Origin: JASGDB01 sp049841315 | GTDB lineage: Bacteria; Bacteroidota; Bacteroidia; Flavobacteriales; Weeksellaceae | Assembly: GCA_049841315.1 (NCBI GenBank) | Contig: JASGDB010000017.1 | Coordinates: 1-19,333, forward strand | Length of the DNA: 19,333 nt | Direction: 5' to 3' | Part shown: positions 6,288 through 15,147 of the stretch, in pieces | How the letters are laid out: each line of letters opens with the position of its first letter | Position numbering within the stretch: position 1 is the stretch's first letter | The notes under the pieces: generated by a model | Told to the model about the DNA's origin: nothing | Database searches by the model: none | Seen by the model: the letters and a program-made list of their open reading frames with translations, nothing else | Position numbers and translations under genes: made by a program

Positions 6288-9200
6288 ATGGCTTCAAACA
6301 AAATACAATTCAGAAGTATTCATGAACTTAAAGACCCGGCTTTGAACGGAAAGCTGGCTCAGAAAGAGTTTCAAAATGAAATTCCTGTAGATGAGTTTTT
6401 AAGCGATGATAAAACAAGTTCTTCCGGCACTTCCAGAAGGGACTTCCTGAAACTTTTAGGATTCTCTACTGCGGCGGTTACGCTGGCTGCCTGTGAAGCT
6501 CCTGTAATCAAAACGATTCCGTATGTTGTGAAACCTCACGACATCACTCCGGGACTTCCTAATTTTTACGCTTCTACTTATTTCGACGGATACGATTTTG
6601 CAAGCGTTCTCGTGAAAACCCGTGAAGGAAGACCCATCCGTATAGACCCTAACCATGCAGCAGGAAGCCTCGGCACTACCAATGCAAGAGCGCAGGCAAG
6701 CGTGCTTTCCCTGTACGACAACGATAAAGTAAAACAGCCGAAATTAGACGGAAAAGATGAAACTTTTGACAAAGTAGACGACTATGTTCTGAAAAGTCTT
6801 TCGGAAGCCAGCGCGGCAGGAAAGAAAATCGTTCTTCTTTCCCACTCGTTTGCGAGTCCTACTTTCAAAAAACTTTTCGCTGATTTCAAAGCAAAATATG
6901 CTACTGCCGAATTGGTAACTTATGATGCCTATCCTCATGCAGCGGCTCTTGAAGCGGCGGCGGAAGTATTCGGGCAGAGAGCATTGCCGGTTTACGACCT
7001 AAGCAATACTGAATTGGTAGTAAGTTTTCAAGCGGATTTCCTTGGTGATTATAATGGAGCAAGCCTGGAAGTATCTTATGCTGCTGCCAGAAAGCCGGGG
7101 CCGAACATGCTTCGCCACATTCAGGTGGAATCCAATATGAGCCTTACCGGAGCGAATGCGGACAGCCGTTATAAAATGAAGCCGAGCGCAGCGATGAAAA
7201 CTCTTGTGGAAGTCTATAACGGACTGAACGGAGGGACTTCTGATAAAGTAGCTGCGGAAATCGTAAAAGAACTTCAGGCAAAAGGAAGCAAAGCAGTTGT
7301 TTTCGCAGACGGCTCAAAAGCGGCGTATGTTTTAGCACATTTAATCAACCAGAAGTTAGGTTCGGCAGCATTTACCGGAAAAGCCAATCTTCTTAAAGAA
7401 TACGACCACGCCAGATATCAGGAATTCCTGAGCTGGATGAATGGCGGACAGGTAGGAGTTCTCATTACCAATAATGTTAACCCGATTTATTCTTCCAATA
7501 AAGGTGCGGCATTTGAGGAAGCTGTGAAAAAAGTTCCTCATGTGATTGCAACTATTGACAAGAAGAACGAAATGTACAAAGCGGCAAAAGCAGTGATTCC
7601 TTCAGCACACTGGCTGGAATCATGGGGAGATATTACTCCTGAAACCGGAGCTTATTCCCTGATGCAGCCGACCATCCAGAAAGTCTTCAAACCAAGACAG
7701 ATTGAAGAATCTCTTTTAGTTTGGATTAATGGTAAAAACCACGCTGCCAATAACTATTACGAATATCTTAAAGCGAATGCGGTAACTCTATTGGGAGAAA
7801 CTTCATTCAATAAAGCATTATACAATGGTTTCAACGCAGGAGGAAGTTCTCTTTCTTTGGCATATACCGGAGGAAATGCTGCACAGGCTGTTACAGAGCT
7901 TTCAGCTTTCAAACCCGCAGCATTTGAGTTGCAGCTCTATACCAAAACGGCTATCGGAGACGGTACCCAGTCCAATAACCCGTGGCTGATGGAATTACCT
8001 GACCCGATTACGAGATTGTCATGGGATAATTACCTTACCATTTCTCCGAAAGATGCTAAAGATTTAGGCATTGAAAACAAGCTGAACGCAAGAATGCAGC
8101 TCGACGGAGATATTGTAAACATTACCGTAAACGGAGTAACCATCAAAGATGTTCCGGTATTCATTCAGCCGGGGCAGGCAGAGGGTTCTGTAGGTCTTGC
8201 TTTAGGATATGGTAAGAAAAATTCCGGAAAAGTAGCCGAAACAGGTATCAATGCATATCCTTTATTTGATGGTTTCAATACTGTAGTTTCAGATATAAAA
8301 ATTGAAAAAACAGGCGAAGAACACGAATTTGCAGGAATGCAGCTTCAGAATACTTTGATGGGACGTTATGAGATTGCAAAAGAAGTTCCTCTTGAAACAT
8401 TCCTCACCGTTCCTTTCGATGATAAAGTGAAAGGATGGAACAAACCATTGGAATACCAAACCATTAACGGAAGTCTTCCGGGAAGAAAAATTGACCTTTG
8501 GGATTCTTTTGATGATACGGACGGGCCTCACTTCAATCTTTCCATCGACCTTAACTCCTGTACAGGATGCGGTGCATGTGTAATCGCTTGTCAGGCAGAA
8601 AACAACACAGCGGTGGTAGGAAAAGATGAGATCAGAATGTCGAGAGATATGTACTGGTTGAGAATCGACCGTTATTACAGCTCGAAAATTCCGGCAGAAA
8701 TGGATAAGGACAAAGACGGAAAACTGTCTGTTCAGGAATCCCTTGATGCAGGACTGAACGTTCCGAATATGTATAAAGTGCTCATCGAGCCAAGCGAAAG
8801 CCCGGATGTAATCTTCCAGCCGGTAATGTGCCAGCACTGTAACCATGCACCTTGTGAAACCGTTTGTCCGGTTGCGGCAACTTCGCATGGAAAACAGGGG
8901 CAAAACCAGATGGCGTACAACAGATGTATCGGTACAAGATATTGTGCCAACAACTGTCCATACAAAGTAAGAAGATTCAACTGGTTCAACTATGCGCTAA
9001 ATGATAAGTTCGATTACAATATGAACAACGACCTCGGAAGAATGGTTCTGAACCCTGATGTGGTAACCAGAACAAGAGGGGTAATGGAGAAGTGTTCATT
9101 GTGTATTCAGGAAACCCAGGCGGCAATTCTTACTGCTAAAAAAGAAGGAAGACCTGTTGCCGATGAGGAATTCCGGAAAGCCTGCGCATGTGCCGCCGCT

Positions 9201-9365
9201 TGTTCTACAGGAGCAATGCAGTTCGGAGATATGAATGACAAAGCATCCGAAGTAAGAAAACTGTACGGAAGCGACAGAAGATATTATCTGCTTGAGGAGA
9301 TTGGAACCAAGCCAAACGTGTTCTATCACACCAAAGTAAGAAACAGAAAAGAATCAAACGTTTAA
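6288..9365 (+). CDS. actB: Alternative complex III subunit B, iron-sulfur protein
   Basis: The 1025-residue product fuses a molybdopterin-oxidoreductase-like region (about 70-690), which in this family binds no cofactor, to a ferredoxin-like electron-transfer domain. The Fe-S cysteines are C758-x2-C761-x2-C764-x3-C768, C848-x2-C851-x4-C856-x3-C860, C880-x5-C886-x3-C890, and C936-x2-C939 with the C966-C972 cluster. An RR motif at Arg50-Arg51 (SRRDFLKLLGF) points to Tat export, and the LAAC lipobox ending at Cys69 points to lipidation. Between the first two cysteine groups lies a perfect EF-hand loop (806-817). Electrons probably pass from ActC-bound quinol through these clusters to the hemes of ActA and ActE. 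Confidence 0.94.
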   Translation: MASNKIQFRSIHELKDPALNGKLAQKEFQNEIPVDEFLSDDKTSSSGTSRRDFLKLLGFSTAAVTLAACEAPVIKTIPYVVKPHDITPGLPNFYASTYFDGYDFASVLVKTREGRPIRIDPNHAAGSLGTTNARAQASVLSLYDNDKVKQPKLDGKDETFDKVDDYVLKSLSEASAAGKKIVLLSHSFASPTFKKLFADFKAKYATAELVTYDAYPHAAALEAAAEVFGQRALPVYDLSNTELVVSFQADFLGDYNGASLEVSYAAARKPGPNMLRHIQVESNMSLTGANADSRYKMKPSAAMKTLVEVYNGLNGGTSDKVAAEIVKELQAKGSKAVVFADGSKAAYVLAHLINQKLGSAAFTGKANLLKEYDHARYQEFLSWMNGGQVGVLITNNVNPIYSSNKGAAFEEAVKKVPHVIATIDKKNEMYKAAKAVIPSAHWLESWGDITPETGAYSLMQPTIQKVFKPRQIEESLLVWINGKNHAANNYYEYLKANAVTLLGETSFNKALYNGFNAGGSSLSLAYTGGNAAQAVTELSAFKPAAFELQLYTKTAIGDGTQSNNPWLMELPDPITRLSWDNYLTISPKDAKDLGIENKLNARMQLDGDIVNITVNGVTIKDVPVFIQPGQAEGSVGLALGYGKKNSGKVAETGINAYPLFDGFNTVVSDIKIEKTGEEHEFAGMQLQNTLMGRYEIAKEVPLETFLTVPFDDKVKGWNKPLEYQTINGSLPGRKIDLWDSFDDTDGPHFNLSIDLNSCTGCGACVIACQAENNTAVVGKDEIRMSRDMYWLRIDRYYSSKIPAEMDKDKDGKLSVQESLDAGLNVPNMYKVLIEPSESPDVIFQPVMCQHCNHAPCETVCPVAATSHGKQGQNQMAYNRCIGTRYCANNCPYKVRRFNWFNYALNDKFDYNMNNDLGRMVLNPDVVTRTRGVMEKCSLCIQETQAAILTAKKEGRPVADEEFRKACACAAACSTGAMQFGDMNDKASEVRKLYGSDRRYYLLEEIGTKPNVFYHTKVRNRKESNV

Positions 9366-9383
9366 ATAATAATAAGGTAAAAA

Positions 9384-10778
9384 ATGTCACATTACGAAGC
9401 CCCGATTAGGGAACCTTTAATTATTGGTCACAAAACTTATCACGATATCACGGAAGATATCGCAAGACCTATTGAGGAAAGAGCGGGAAAATTATGGTGG
9501 ATTTCTTTGTATGCCGCATTAGCTCTTTTCATATACGGATTTGGGTGTATTGCCTATACTATCGGAACCGGAATTGGAGCATGGGGACTCAACAGAACCA
9601 TTAACTGGGGTTGGGATATTACCAACTTCGTGTGGTGGGTAGGTATCGGGCACGCAGGAACACTGATTTCCGCAGTATTGTTATTATTTAGACAGAGATG
9701 GAGAATGTCCGTAAACCGTTCCGCAGAAGCGATGACTATTTTTGCGGTAGTTCAGGCGGCGATTTTCCCTGTAATCCACATGGGTAGAGTATGGGTAGGA
9801 TATTGGGTGTTCCCGCTTCCGAATCAGTTCGGTACACTTTGGACGAATTTTAACTCTCCGCTCCTCTGGGACGTATTTGCAATCTCTACGTATTTCTCCG
9901 TATCTACCGTTTTCTGGTTTATGGGGCTGATTCCGGACTTTGCAATGATTAGAGACCGTGCAAAAACACCATGGACGAAGAAAATTTATACCCTGCTTTC
10001 ATTCGGATGGGGAGGAAAAGCAAAACACTGGCAGAGATTTGAAGAATTATCTTTGGTATTGGCAGGTTTGGCAACACCTCTTGTATTCTCGGTACACACT
10101 ACCGTATCTTTTGACTTCTCCACATCGGTAATCAAAGGATGGCATTCTACCATTTATCCTCCGTACTTCGTTGCCGGAGCAATCTTCTCCGGATTCGCGA
10201 TGGTACAGACGTTATTACTGGTAGCGAGAAAAGTATGTGATTTGGAAGACTATATCACCATGTACCACATCGAGATTATGAACATCGTAATCATCGTAAC
10301 AGGCGGTATGGTAACCGTAGCGTATGCTACAGAATATTTCATTGCATGGTATTCCGGTTCAAGATTTGAAGACTTTACTTACCTTTCACCGGGTGCCGCA
10401 ACAGGGCCTTACTGGTGGGCATTCTGGGCATTGATTATCTGTAACCTTGTAATCCCTGCATTATTCTGGTTCAAGAAAATCAGAACCAATATTATCGCAA
10501 CATTTATCATTGCGTTAATCATCAATATCGGTATGTGGTTCGAGCGTTTCGACATTATTGTTATCAACCTTTCCAGAGATTATCTGCCGGGTTCATGGAC
10601 GATGTTTAAGCCGACCATTATTGATGTAGGCGTATATCTTGGGACAATCGGATTCTTCTCCGTTTTATTCCTGTTATATGCAAGAACTTTCCCTGTAATT
10701 GCACAGGCGGAATTGAAATCTATTTTAAAAATTTCTGGTGAAACCTATAAAGCAAAAGAAGGAGATGAGCACCACTAA
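9384..10778 (+). CDS. actC: Alternative complex III subunit C, NrfD-like quinol-binding membrane protein
   Basis: The 464-residue product is an integral membrane protein of the NrfD/PsrC family with about ten transmembrane helices. The first lies near residues 37-60. In alternative complex III the ActC subunit holds the quinol oxidation site facing the periplasm and contacts the ActB iron-sulfur domain. Polar residues within or near helices that could belong to the site include His90 (WVGIGHAG), His132 and Arg135 (IHMGRVW) and Asp163 (LLWDVF); this is an inference. The gene follows actB by 18 bp and overlaps actD by 14 bp, which suggests coupled translation. Confidence 0.93.
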   Translation: MSHYEAPIREPLIIGHKTYHDITEDIARPIEERAGKLWWISLYAALALFIYGFGCIAYTIGTGIGAWGLNRTINWGWDITNFVWWVGIGHAGTLISAVLLLFRQRWRMSVNRSAEAMTIFAVVQAAIFPVIHMGRVWVGYWVFPLPNQFGTLWTNFNSPLLWDVFAISTYFSVSTVFWFMGLIPDFAMIRDRAKTPWTKKIYTLLSFGWGGKAKHWQRFEELSLVLAGLATPLVFSVHTTVSFDFSTSVIKGWHSTIYPPYFVAGAIFSGFAMVQTLLLVARKVCDLEDYITMYHIEIMNIVIIVTGGMVTVAYATEYFIAWYSGSRFEDFTYLSPGAATGPYWWAFWALIICNLVIPALFWFKKIRTNIIATFIIALIINIGMWFERFDIIVINLSRDYLPGSWTMFKPTIIDVGVYLGTIGFFSVLFLLYARTFPVIAQAELKSILKISGETYKAKEGDEHH

Positions 10779-11286
10779 GATAGTATACGGAGTTTATGCC
10801 GACGACGATGAATTGATGTCCGGCGTTAAAGCCTTTACGGATAAAGGAATAACAATCAATGAAGTCTACACCCCTTTCCCGGTTCACGGGCTGGATAAGG
10901 CATTGGGACTGAAAAAAACAAGAATATCGGATGCAGCATGGTTTTATGCAGTGTACGGCCTCACGATTGGTGCTACCGTTACATGGTATACCATGAATCA
11001 CGACTGGCCTCAGAATATCGGTGGTAAACCGGCTTTCGAGTGGAGCAGGAATATGCCTGCGTTCGTAGTTCCGATGTTTGAGCTGATGGTATTCTGTGCA
11101 GCGCACATGATGTCCCTTACCTTTTTGGCAAGAAATAAAATGTATCCCGGATGTCCGGCTCAGAATCCTGACCCGCGTACAACAGACGATAAATTCATGA
11201 TGGAATTCGTAACGGAAGATGTGGAAACTGTAAAACAACTTCTGATAGATACAGGTGTTGAAGAAATAACCGTAAAAGATGCTTAA
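10765..11286 (+). CDS. actD: Alternative complex III subunit D (DUF3341)
   Basis: The 173-residue product has a cytoplasmic N-terminal part (KIVYGVYADDDELMSGVKAF) and two transmembrane helices at about 63-84 and 97-122. It ends in a short cytoplasmic tail rich in acidic residues. ActD is a small structural subunit beside ActC and ActF. The ATG at 10765 is chosen because MSTTKIVYGVY is the family-like start; a GTG at 10738 would give nine extra Lys-rich residues and lengthen the overlap with actC. The start lies inside the end of actC (14-nt overlap, different frame). Confidence 0.9.
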   Translation: MSTTKIVYGVYADDDELMSGVKAFTDKGITINEVYTPFPVHGLDKALGLKKTRISDAAWFYAVYGLTIGATVTWYTMNHDWPQNIGGKPAFEWSRNMPAFVVPMFELMVFCAAHMMSLTFLARNKMYPGCPAQNPDPRTTDDKFMMEFVTEDVETVKQLLIDTGVEEITVKDA

Positions 11287-11287
11287 T

Positions 11288-11950
11288 ATGAAAAAGAATA
11301 TTTTAAAAATTACGGCAGTCTTAGGATTAGCAACTATTTTGCTTAGCTCCTGCGGAAAGGGTAATCCGCCGTTGGTTTATTTCCCGGATATGTATTTTCC
11401 TGTAGCTTATGACCCATTGATGAAAGCGGAAGTTGCATACAGCAAGCATGATAATGAAATTCCATTGTTTGTAAATAATGACGGAGCAACAGGGCTTTCT
11501 CCTGTGGACGGAACTGTATCTCAGAATGCCGAAGGTCTTGTTGAGGTAAATTCCGGAGCGGCACTCACTCCAGACCAATACAATGCCGGTTATGAGGATT
11601 CAAAAGCAATAACTGTATCGCCTTTAGACCCTAAAAACGCAGCAAAAGACCTGGAAAGAGGAAAACTACTCTATGAAAGAACCTGCGCAGTATGTCACGG
11701 AACAGGAGGGGACGGACAAGGAAATATCGTTCAGAGTGGTGCATATTCGGGAGTTCCTAAATATGCAGACAGAGATATTACCATAGGTTCTGTACATTAT
11801 GTGCTTTCCTACGGAAGAAATGCCATGGGTTCTTATGCCGGGCAGCTGAGACCGGCTGACAGATGGAGAGTGTCCATGTATGTCATGAATACGTTTAAAG
11901 GAGGAACTGTTCCGACAGCGGCAAAAACAGATTCAACAGCTACTAAATAA
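11288..11950 (+). CDS. actE: Alternative complex III subunit E, mono-heme cytochrome c lipoprotein
   Basis: The 220-residue product begins MKKNILKITAVLGLATILLSSC, a lipoprotein signal with lipobox LSSC (lipidated Cys22). The heme site is CAVCH at 133-137, with Met180 (GRNAMGSY) as the likely second axial ligand. The segment before the heme domain (about 23-120) is extended and wraps its partners in known structures. An ATG at 11279 would add three residues and overlap the actD stop; the ATG at 11288 follows that stop by one base. ActE receives electrons from ActA and may pass them to the terminal oxidase or a carrier cytochrome. Confidence 0.92.
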   Translation: MKKNILKITAVLGLATILLSSCGKGNPPLVYFPDMYFPVAYDPLMKAEVAYSKHDNEIPLFVNNDGATGLSPVDGTVSQNAEGLVEVNSGAALTPDQYNAGYEDSKAITVSPLDPKNAAKDLERGKLLYERTCAVCHGTGGDGQGNIVQSGAYSGVPKYADRDITIGSVHYVLSYGRNAMGSYAGQLRPADRWRVSMYVMNTFKGGTVPTAAKTDSTATK

Positions 11951-11965
11951 TTAAAAGAAGAAAAG

Positions 11966-13297
11966 ATGTATACTTTTTCACCTAAATTAAAATTAATATC
12001 AATCATACTCCTTGTATTGGGGCTGGTACTATTTGGTGCAGGTTACTTTATGAATCACAGCATTGACAAAGCTCAAGTAGAACACCTGATGGAAGCGGCA
12101 CATGCCAACGGACATCATAATCCGTCTCACTCCAGCGAACTGGTAGGGCCTCGGGACCATGAAGCACATCTTCACCATGCGGAAACACAGGTACATAACC
12201 GTCCGCTGGCAGCGATTCATTCTGTAGCCGTTTTCTTCTTTGGAGTAAGTTGTGTGGTATTGTTCTTTTATTCGATTCAGCATGCGGCGCATGCAGGGTG
12301 GTCTATAATCGTTACCAGAGTAATGGAAGCCATTGCTTCGTATATCCCGGTCGGAGGAGTCATTGTTTTGATTATCGTTTTGCTGAACGCTACACATAAC
12401 GGACATTTGTTCCACTGGATGGATGGAGACCTTACCAACCCAGATTCTGAAAATTTCGATGTTATCCTTTATGAAAAGAAAACATTCCTGAATGTTCCTT
12501 TCTACGTAATCAGAACACTAATCTACATCATCGGAGCATCTTTCTTTGCATGGAAACTTAAAGCGCAGTCTAAAAAAGTTGACCAAACCAAATCTCCGAG
12601 AGATTACCAGATACTTTACAGATGGGCAGTAGGATATATCGCCTTCTTTGGGTTTGCTTCTGCAGCATGGGCGTGGGACTGGCTGATGTCTATCGACCCT
12701 CACTGGTATTCCACGATGTATATTTGGTATTCTATGGTGAGCTGTCTTACAAGCGGTATTGCGGTAATCATCCTCGTGAGTGTTTATCTGAAGAAAAACG
12801 GATACCTTCCGCAGTTCAATGACAATCACCTTCACGATTTGGGTAAATTCCTTTTCGCAACATCCATGCTTTGGACGTATACCTGGTTTGCACAATTCAT
12901 GCTGTACTGGTATGCGAATATCCCCGAAGAGGTCAATTATTTCTTCGGAAGATTCGAGTATTACGCTCCGACCTTCCTTCCGATGCTGATTCTGAACTTC
13001 CTTATTCCTTTGGCAGTAATGGTAAGTTCCAGCATTAAGAGAAATTATCTGGTGGTCTGCATCATGGCGGTAATCGTGATTTCCGGACATATTCTGGATT
13101 ATTTCAATATGGTATTCCCGGGAACGGTTGGTCCTTACTGGAAATCCCCCGAAGTATTCCTTCTCTTTGCAGGTTCGGTTCTGTTCATCATCGGTCTCTT
13201 TACATTTGTTGTAATGTATGCCCTTTCCAAACTGAAACTTATTCCTGAAGGAAACCCGCTCGTTCACGAATCAAAAATTTACGAATATCCTTTCTAA
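11966..13297 (+). CDS. actF: Alternative complex III subunit F, NrfD-like membrane protein
   Basis: The 443-residue multi-pass membrane protein (about ten helices) is a distant paralogue of ActC and is often named quinone-binding subunit 2. In solved alternative complex III structures it is a membrane subunit and a candidate for proton transfer; whether it binds quinone is unsettled. The first helix (about 8-28) is followed by an external loop (about 30-80) with ten histidines between His40 and His77. The gene follows actE by 15 bp and is the last of the operon; a terminator lies 22 bp after its stop codon. Confidence 0.92.
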   Translation: MYTFSPKLKLISIILLVLGLVLFGAGYFMNHSIDKAQVEHLMEAAHANGHHNPSHSSELVGPRDHEAHLHHAETQVHNRPLAAIHSVAVFFFGVSCVVLFFYSIQHAAHAGWSIIVTRVMEAIASYIPVGGVIVLIIVLLNATHNGHLFHWMDGDLTNPDSENFDVILYEKKTFLNVPFYVIRTLIYIIGASFFAWKLKAQSKKVDQTKSPRDYQILYRWAVGYIAFFGFASAAWAWDWLMSIDPHWYSTMYIWYSMVSCLTSGIAVIILVSVYLKKNGYLPQFNDNHLHDLGKFLFATSMLWTYTWFAQFMLYWYANIPEEVNYFFGRFEYYAPTFLPMLILNFLIPLAVMVSSSIKRNYLVVCIMAVIVISGHILDYFNMVFPGTVGPYWKSPEVFLLFAGSVLFIIGLFTFVVMYALSKLKLIPEGNPLVHESKIYEYPF

Positions 13298-13318
13298 AAA
13301 GGTATTTGCCTATAAATA

Positions 13319-13352
13319 AAAAGCTGTATGGAACAATTCATACAGCTTTTTT
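13319..13352 (+). terminator. Terminator of the act operon
   Basis: A perfect 12-bp stem, aaaagctgtatg (13319-13330) with catacagctttt (13339-13350), has an 8-nt loop and a T tract running to 13352. Confidence 0.85.
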
Positions 13353-13394
13353 ACATAAAAACGAATAATTCATCAAAAGGTCTTCATATTTTAT

Positions 13395-13402
13395 TAAATT
13401 TG
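13395..13402 (+). promoter_or_regulatory. -7 promoter element of the lipoprotein gene
   Basis: TAAATTTG matches TAnnTTTG and lies 20 bp upstream of the ATG at 13423, leaving a short leader. Confidence 0.6.
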
Positions 13403-13422
13403 TAACAACGCAAACTAAGAAA

Positions 13423-14583
13423 ATGAAAAAAACACATCTTTTATTATTCGCATTGCTTCTGCTTTTTGCTTCCTGCAAAAAAGATAAAGTAGACGCATCC
13501 AGTACCGGTGCTTTCCAGTCGAGTATCAACGATATGGCTTCCGGATTGACTACGATAAAACAGATTAAATTCAACGAAGCATTGTACATCCTCAAAACAT
13601 TTGGTGTAGAGGCAGATGGCGATGCCAATGAACTTAAAGCTCTTGCAAAACTTCTCGAAGGTAAAAAAGTGCCTGAAATTTTTGCCCTTGCCGACCAGGT
13701 AGCGCAGAAAAACGGAATCGAATGGAGCAGTACAGGCTCGCCGTCTTTGGGAGAAATGAACATCTTTGATGAGATTACAGCCAAAGAAAGCAACCCAAAC
13801 GATGTGAAAGCCAATTCCCTTTCCATTCTTACCAGAAATACAAGTGCCGACAGTATTTCGGGCGTAAAAGCAATCCAAATAATCCCGAGACTTGTTGACC
13901 GTTCCGATAATCCGATTATTTTTCAGGGTGCCGGTTTGGAAACAATCCTTGAAGTCCGCAGTAACGGCGTGAAGCTCCTTACCTCCAAAAACCTCATGCA
14001 GGATAATAATTTCAAAGGTTTTAATCTGAAATTCTCCTCACTACCTGCCGATAAAGTAACCGACAATAAAATAGACATTACCGTTACGGTGAAAACCACC
14101 GAAAAAACCTATAAAATGTCTAAAATAGGAATTGCCGTGAATCCGAAAGCATTGTATGTTCCAAAGCCGGAAACACCACAATCTGACATTGAAAATCCCG
14201 AAATGAAGGTTGATAATCCATCTGGAACTACAGAACCTGTAACGGGAACTTCTGCCCCGGCAGCAAAAGACCCGAAAACAACGGTAACAAAATTCCTCAA
14301 TAACCTCAGTTCCAGAAATCTGAAAGACGCTTACGAATCATCCGCCAATCCGAATTGGGGCTCTTATGACAATTTCTCCAATCCCGTTTCAGGTTTCGGA
14401 GCGGTAAAAAGCCTCAGCGTGAAAAATATTTCCACGAAAAACACGTCCGACAATGCAGCAACAGTGAATGCAACGTATGATGTAACGGATAAAAACGGAC
14501 AAACAACACCGCTTTCCGTAACTTTCGGGCTGAAAAACGTCAATGGTGAATGGAAAATTTCAAGCTACAAAATCAATCCTTAA
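13423..14583 (+). CDS. Multidomain lipoprotein (DUF6694-like N-terminus, NTF2-like C-terminus)
   Basis: The 386-residue product has a lipoprotein signal with lipobox LFASC (lipidated Cys18), so it is anchored to the outer or inner membrane. The N-terminal region (about 23-90, KVDASSTGAFQSSINDM) resembles the DUF6694 lipoprotein family. A central beta-rich region (about 140-245) and a Pro/Thr/Ser-rich linker (about 246-284) follow. The C-terminal part (about 285-386) has the helix-then-strand pattern of NTF2-like/SnoaL-type domains (TKFLNNLSSRNLKDAYES ... NGEWKISSYK). Such domains often bind small ligands, but the function is unknown. It has its own promoter element, and apt follows by 27 bp, so the two may be co-transcribed. 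The domain names are recalled by pattern, not searched. Confidence 0.8.
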   Translation: MKKTHLLLFALLLLFASCKKDKVDASSTGAFQSSINDMASGLTTIKQIKFNEALYILKTFGVEADGDANELKALAKLLEGKKVPEIFALADQVAQKNGIEWSSTGSPSLGEMNIFDEITAKESNPNDVKANSLSILTRNTSADSISGVKAIQIIPRLVDRSDNPIIFQGAGLETILEVRSNGVKLLTSKNLMQDNNFKGFNLKFSSLPADKVTDNKIDITVTVKTTEKTYKMSKIGIAVNPKALYVPKPETPQSDIENPEMKVDNPSGTTEPVTGTSAPAAKDPKTTVTKFLNNLSSRNLKDAYESSANPNWGSYDNFSNPVSGFGAVKSLSVKNISTKNTSDNAATVNATYDVTDKNGQTTPLSVTFGLKNVNGEWKISSYKINP

Positions 14584-14610
14584 ATCATAATCTAATAAAC
14601 CAAAGTAAAC

Positions 14611-15147
14611 ATGGCTTCCCCCGAATTAATCAAAAAATTAGAAGCAACCATCGAAAACATTCCTGATTTTCCGAAACCGGGAATTCAGTTCAAAGACATC
14701 ACGCCGATTTTTCTCAATCCGAAGCTGTATGAAGAAGTGATTGCAGATTTGGCGGAGTTCAGCCGTGGAAAGATTGATGTAGTCTGCGGAATAGAAAGCA
14801 GAGGTTTTCTTTTCGGAATCGCAGTTGCGGTGGCGCTTGATGTTCCATTCATTCTTGTCCGTAAAAAAGGAAAACTACCGCCACCTTTCGTTTCCCAGCA
14901 GTATGAGCTGGAATACGGAACTTCCGAAATCGAAATGAAGGAAGGACAGATTAGGCACGGGCAAAGAGTGCTGATACACGACGACCTCTTAGCAACAGGC
15001 GGAACTACCGAAGCCGCCGCAAAGCTCATCGAAAAGCAGGGCGGAAAGGTTTCCCAGTTCAGTTTCCTGATAGGATTGGAATTTTTGAATGGTGAAGAAA
15101 AGCTGAAAAAATTCGGAGCGGAAGTGTATAGTATTTTGAAGTATTAA
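14611..15147 (+). CDS. apt: Adenine phosphoribosyltransferase
   Basis: The 178-residue product salvages adenine by joining it to PRPP to form AMP and pyrophosphate in the cytoplasm. The type-I PRTase PRPP-binding loop VLIHDDLLATGGTTEAA is at about residues 121-137. The family's N-terminal pattern DFPKPGIQFKDITPI (about 19-33) and the substrate-loop region RKKGKLPPPF are present. Length is normal for bacterial Apt. The stop codon overlaps the stop of the convergent bcp gene by 4 bp, and no terminator lies between them. Confidence 0.95.
   Translation: MASPELIKKLEATIENIPDFPKPGIQFKDITPIFLNPKLYEEVIADLAEFSRGKIDVVCGIESRGFLFGIAVAVALDVPFILVRKKGKLPPPFVSQQYELEYGTSEIEMKEGQIRHGQRVLIHDDLLATGGTTEAAAKLIEKQGGKVSQFSFLIGLEFLNGEEKLKKFGAEVYSILKY

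Noticed and set aside
8289..8903. 204-codon open frame on the minus strand inside actB
   Set aside because: It opposes the conserved Fe-S cysteine region and shows no recognisable domain.
12518..13267. 249-codon open frame on the minus strand inside actF
   Set aside because: It is antisense to a clear membrane subunit gene, with no signal, domain or promoter of its own.
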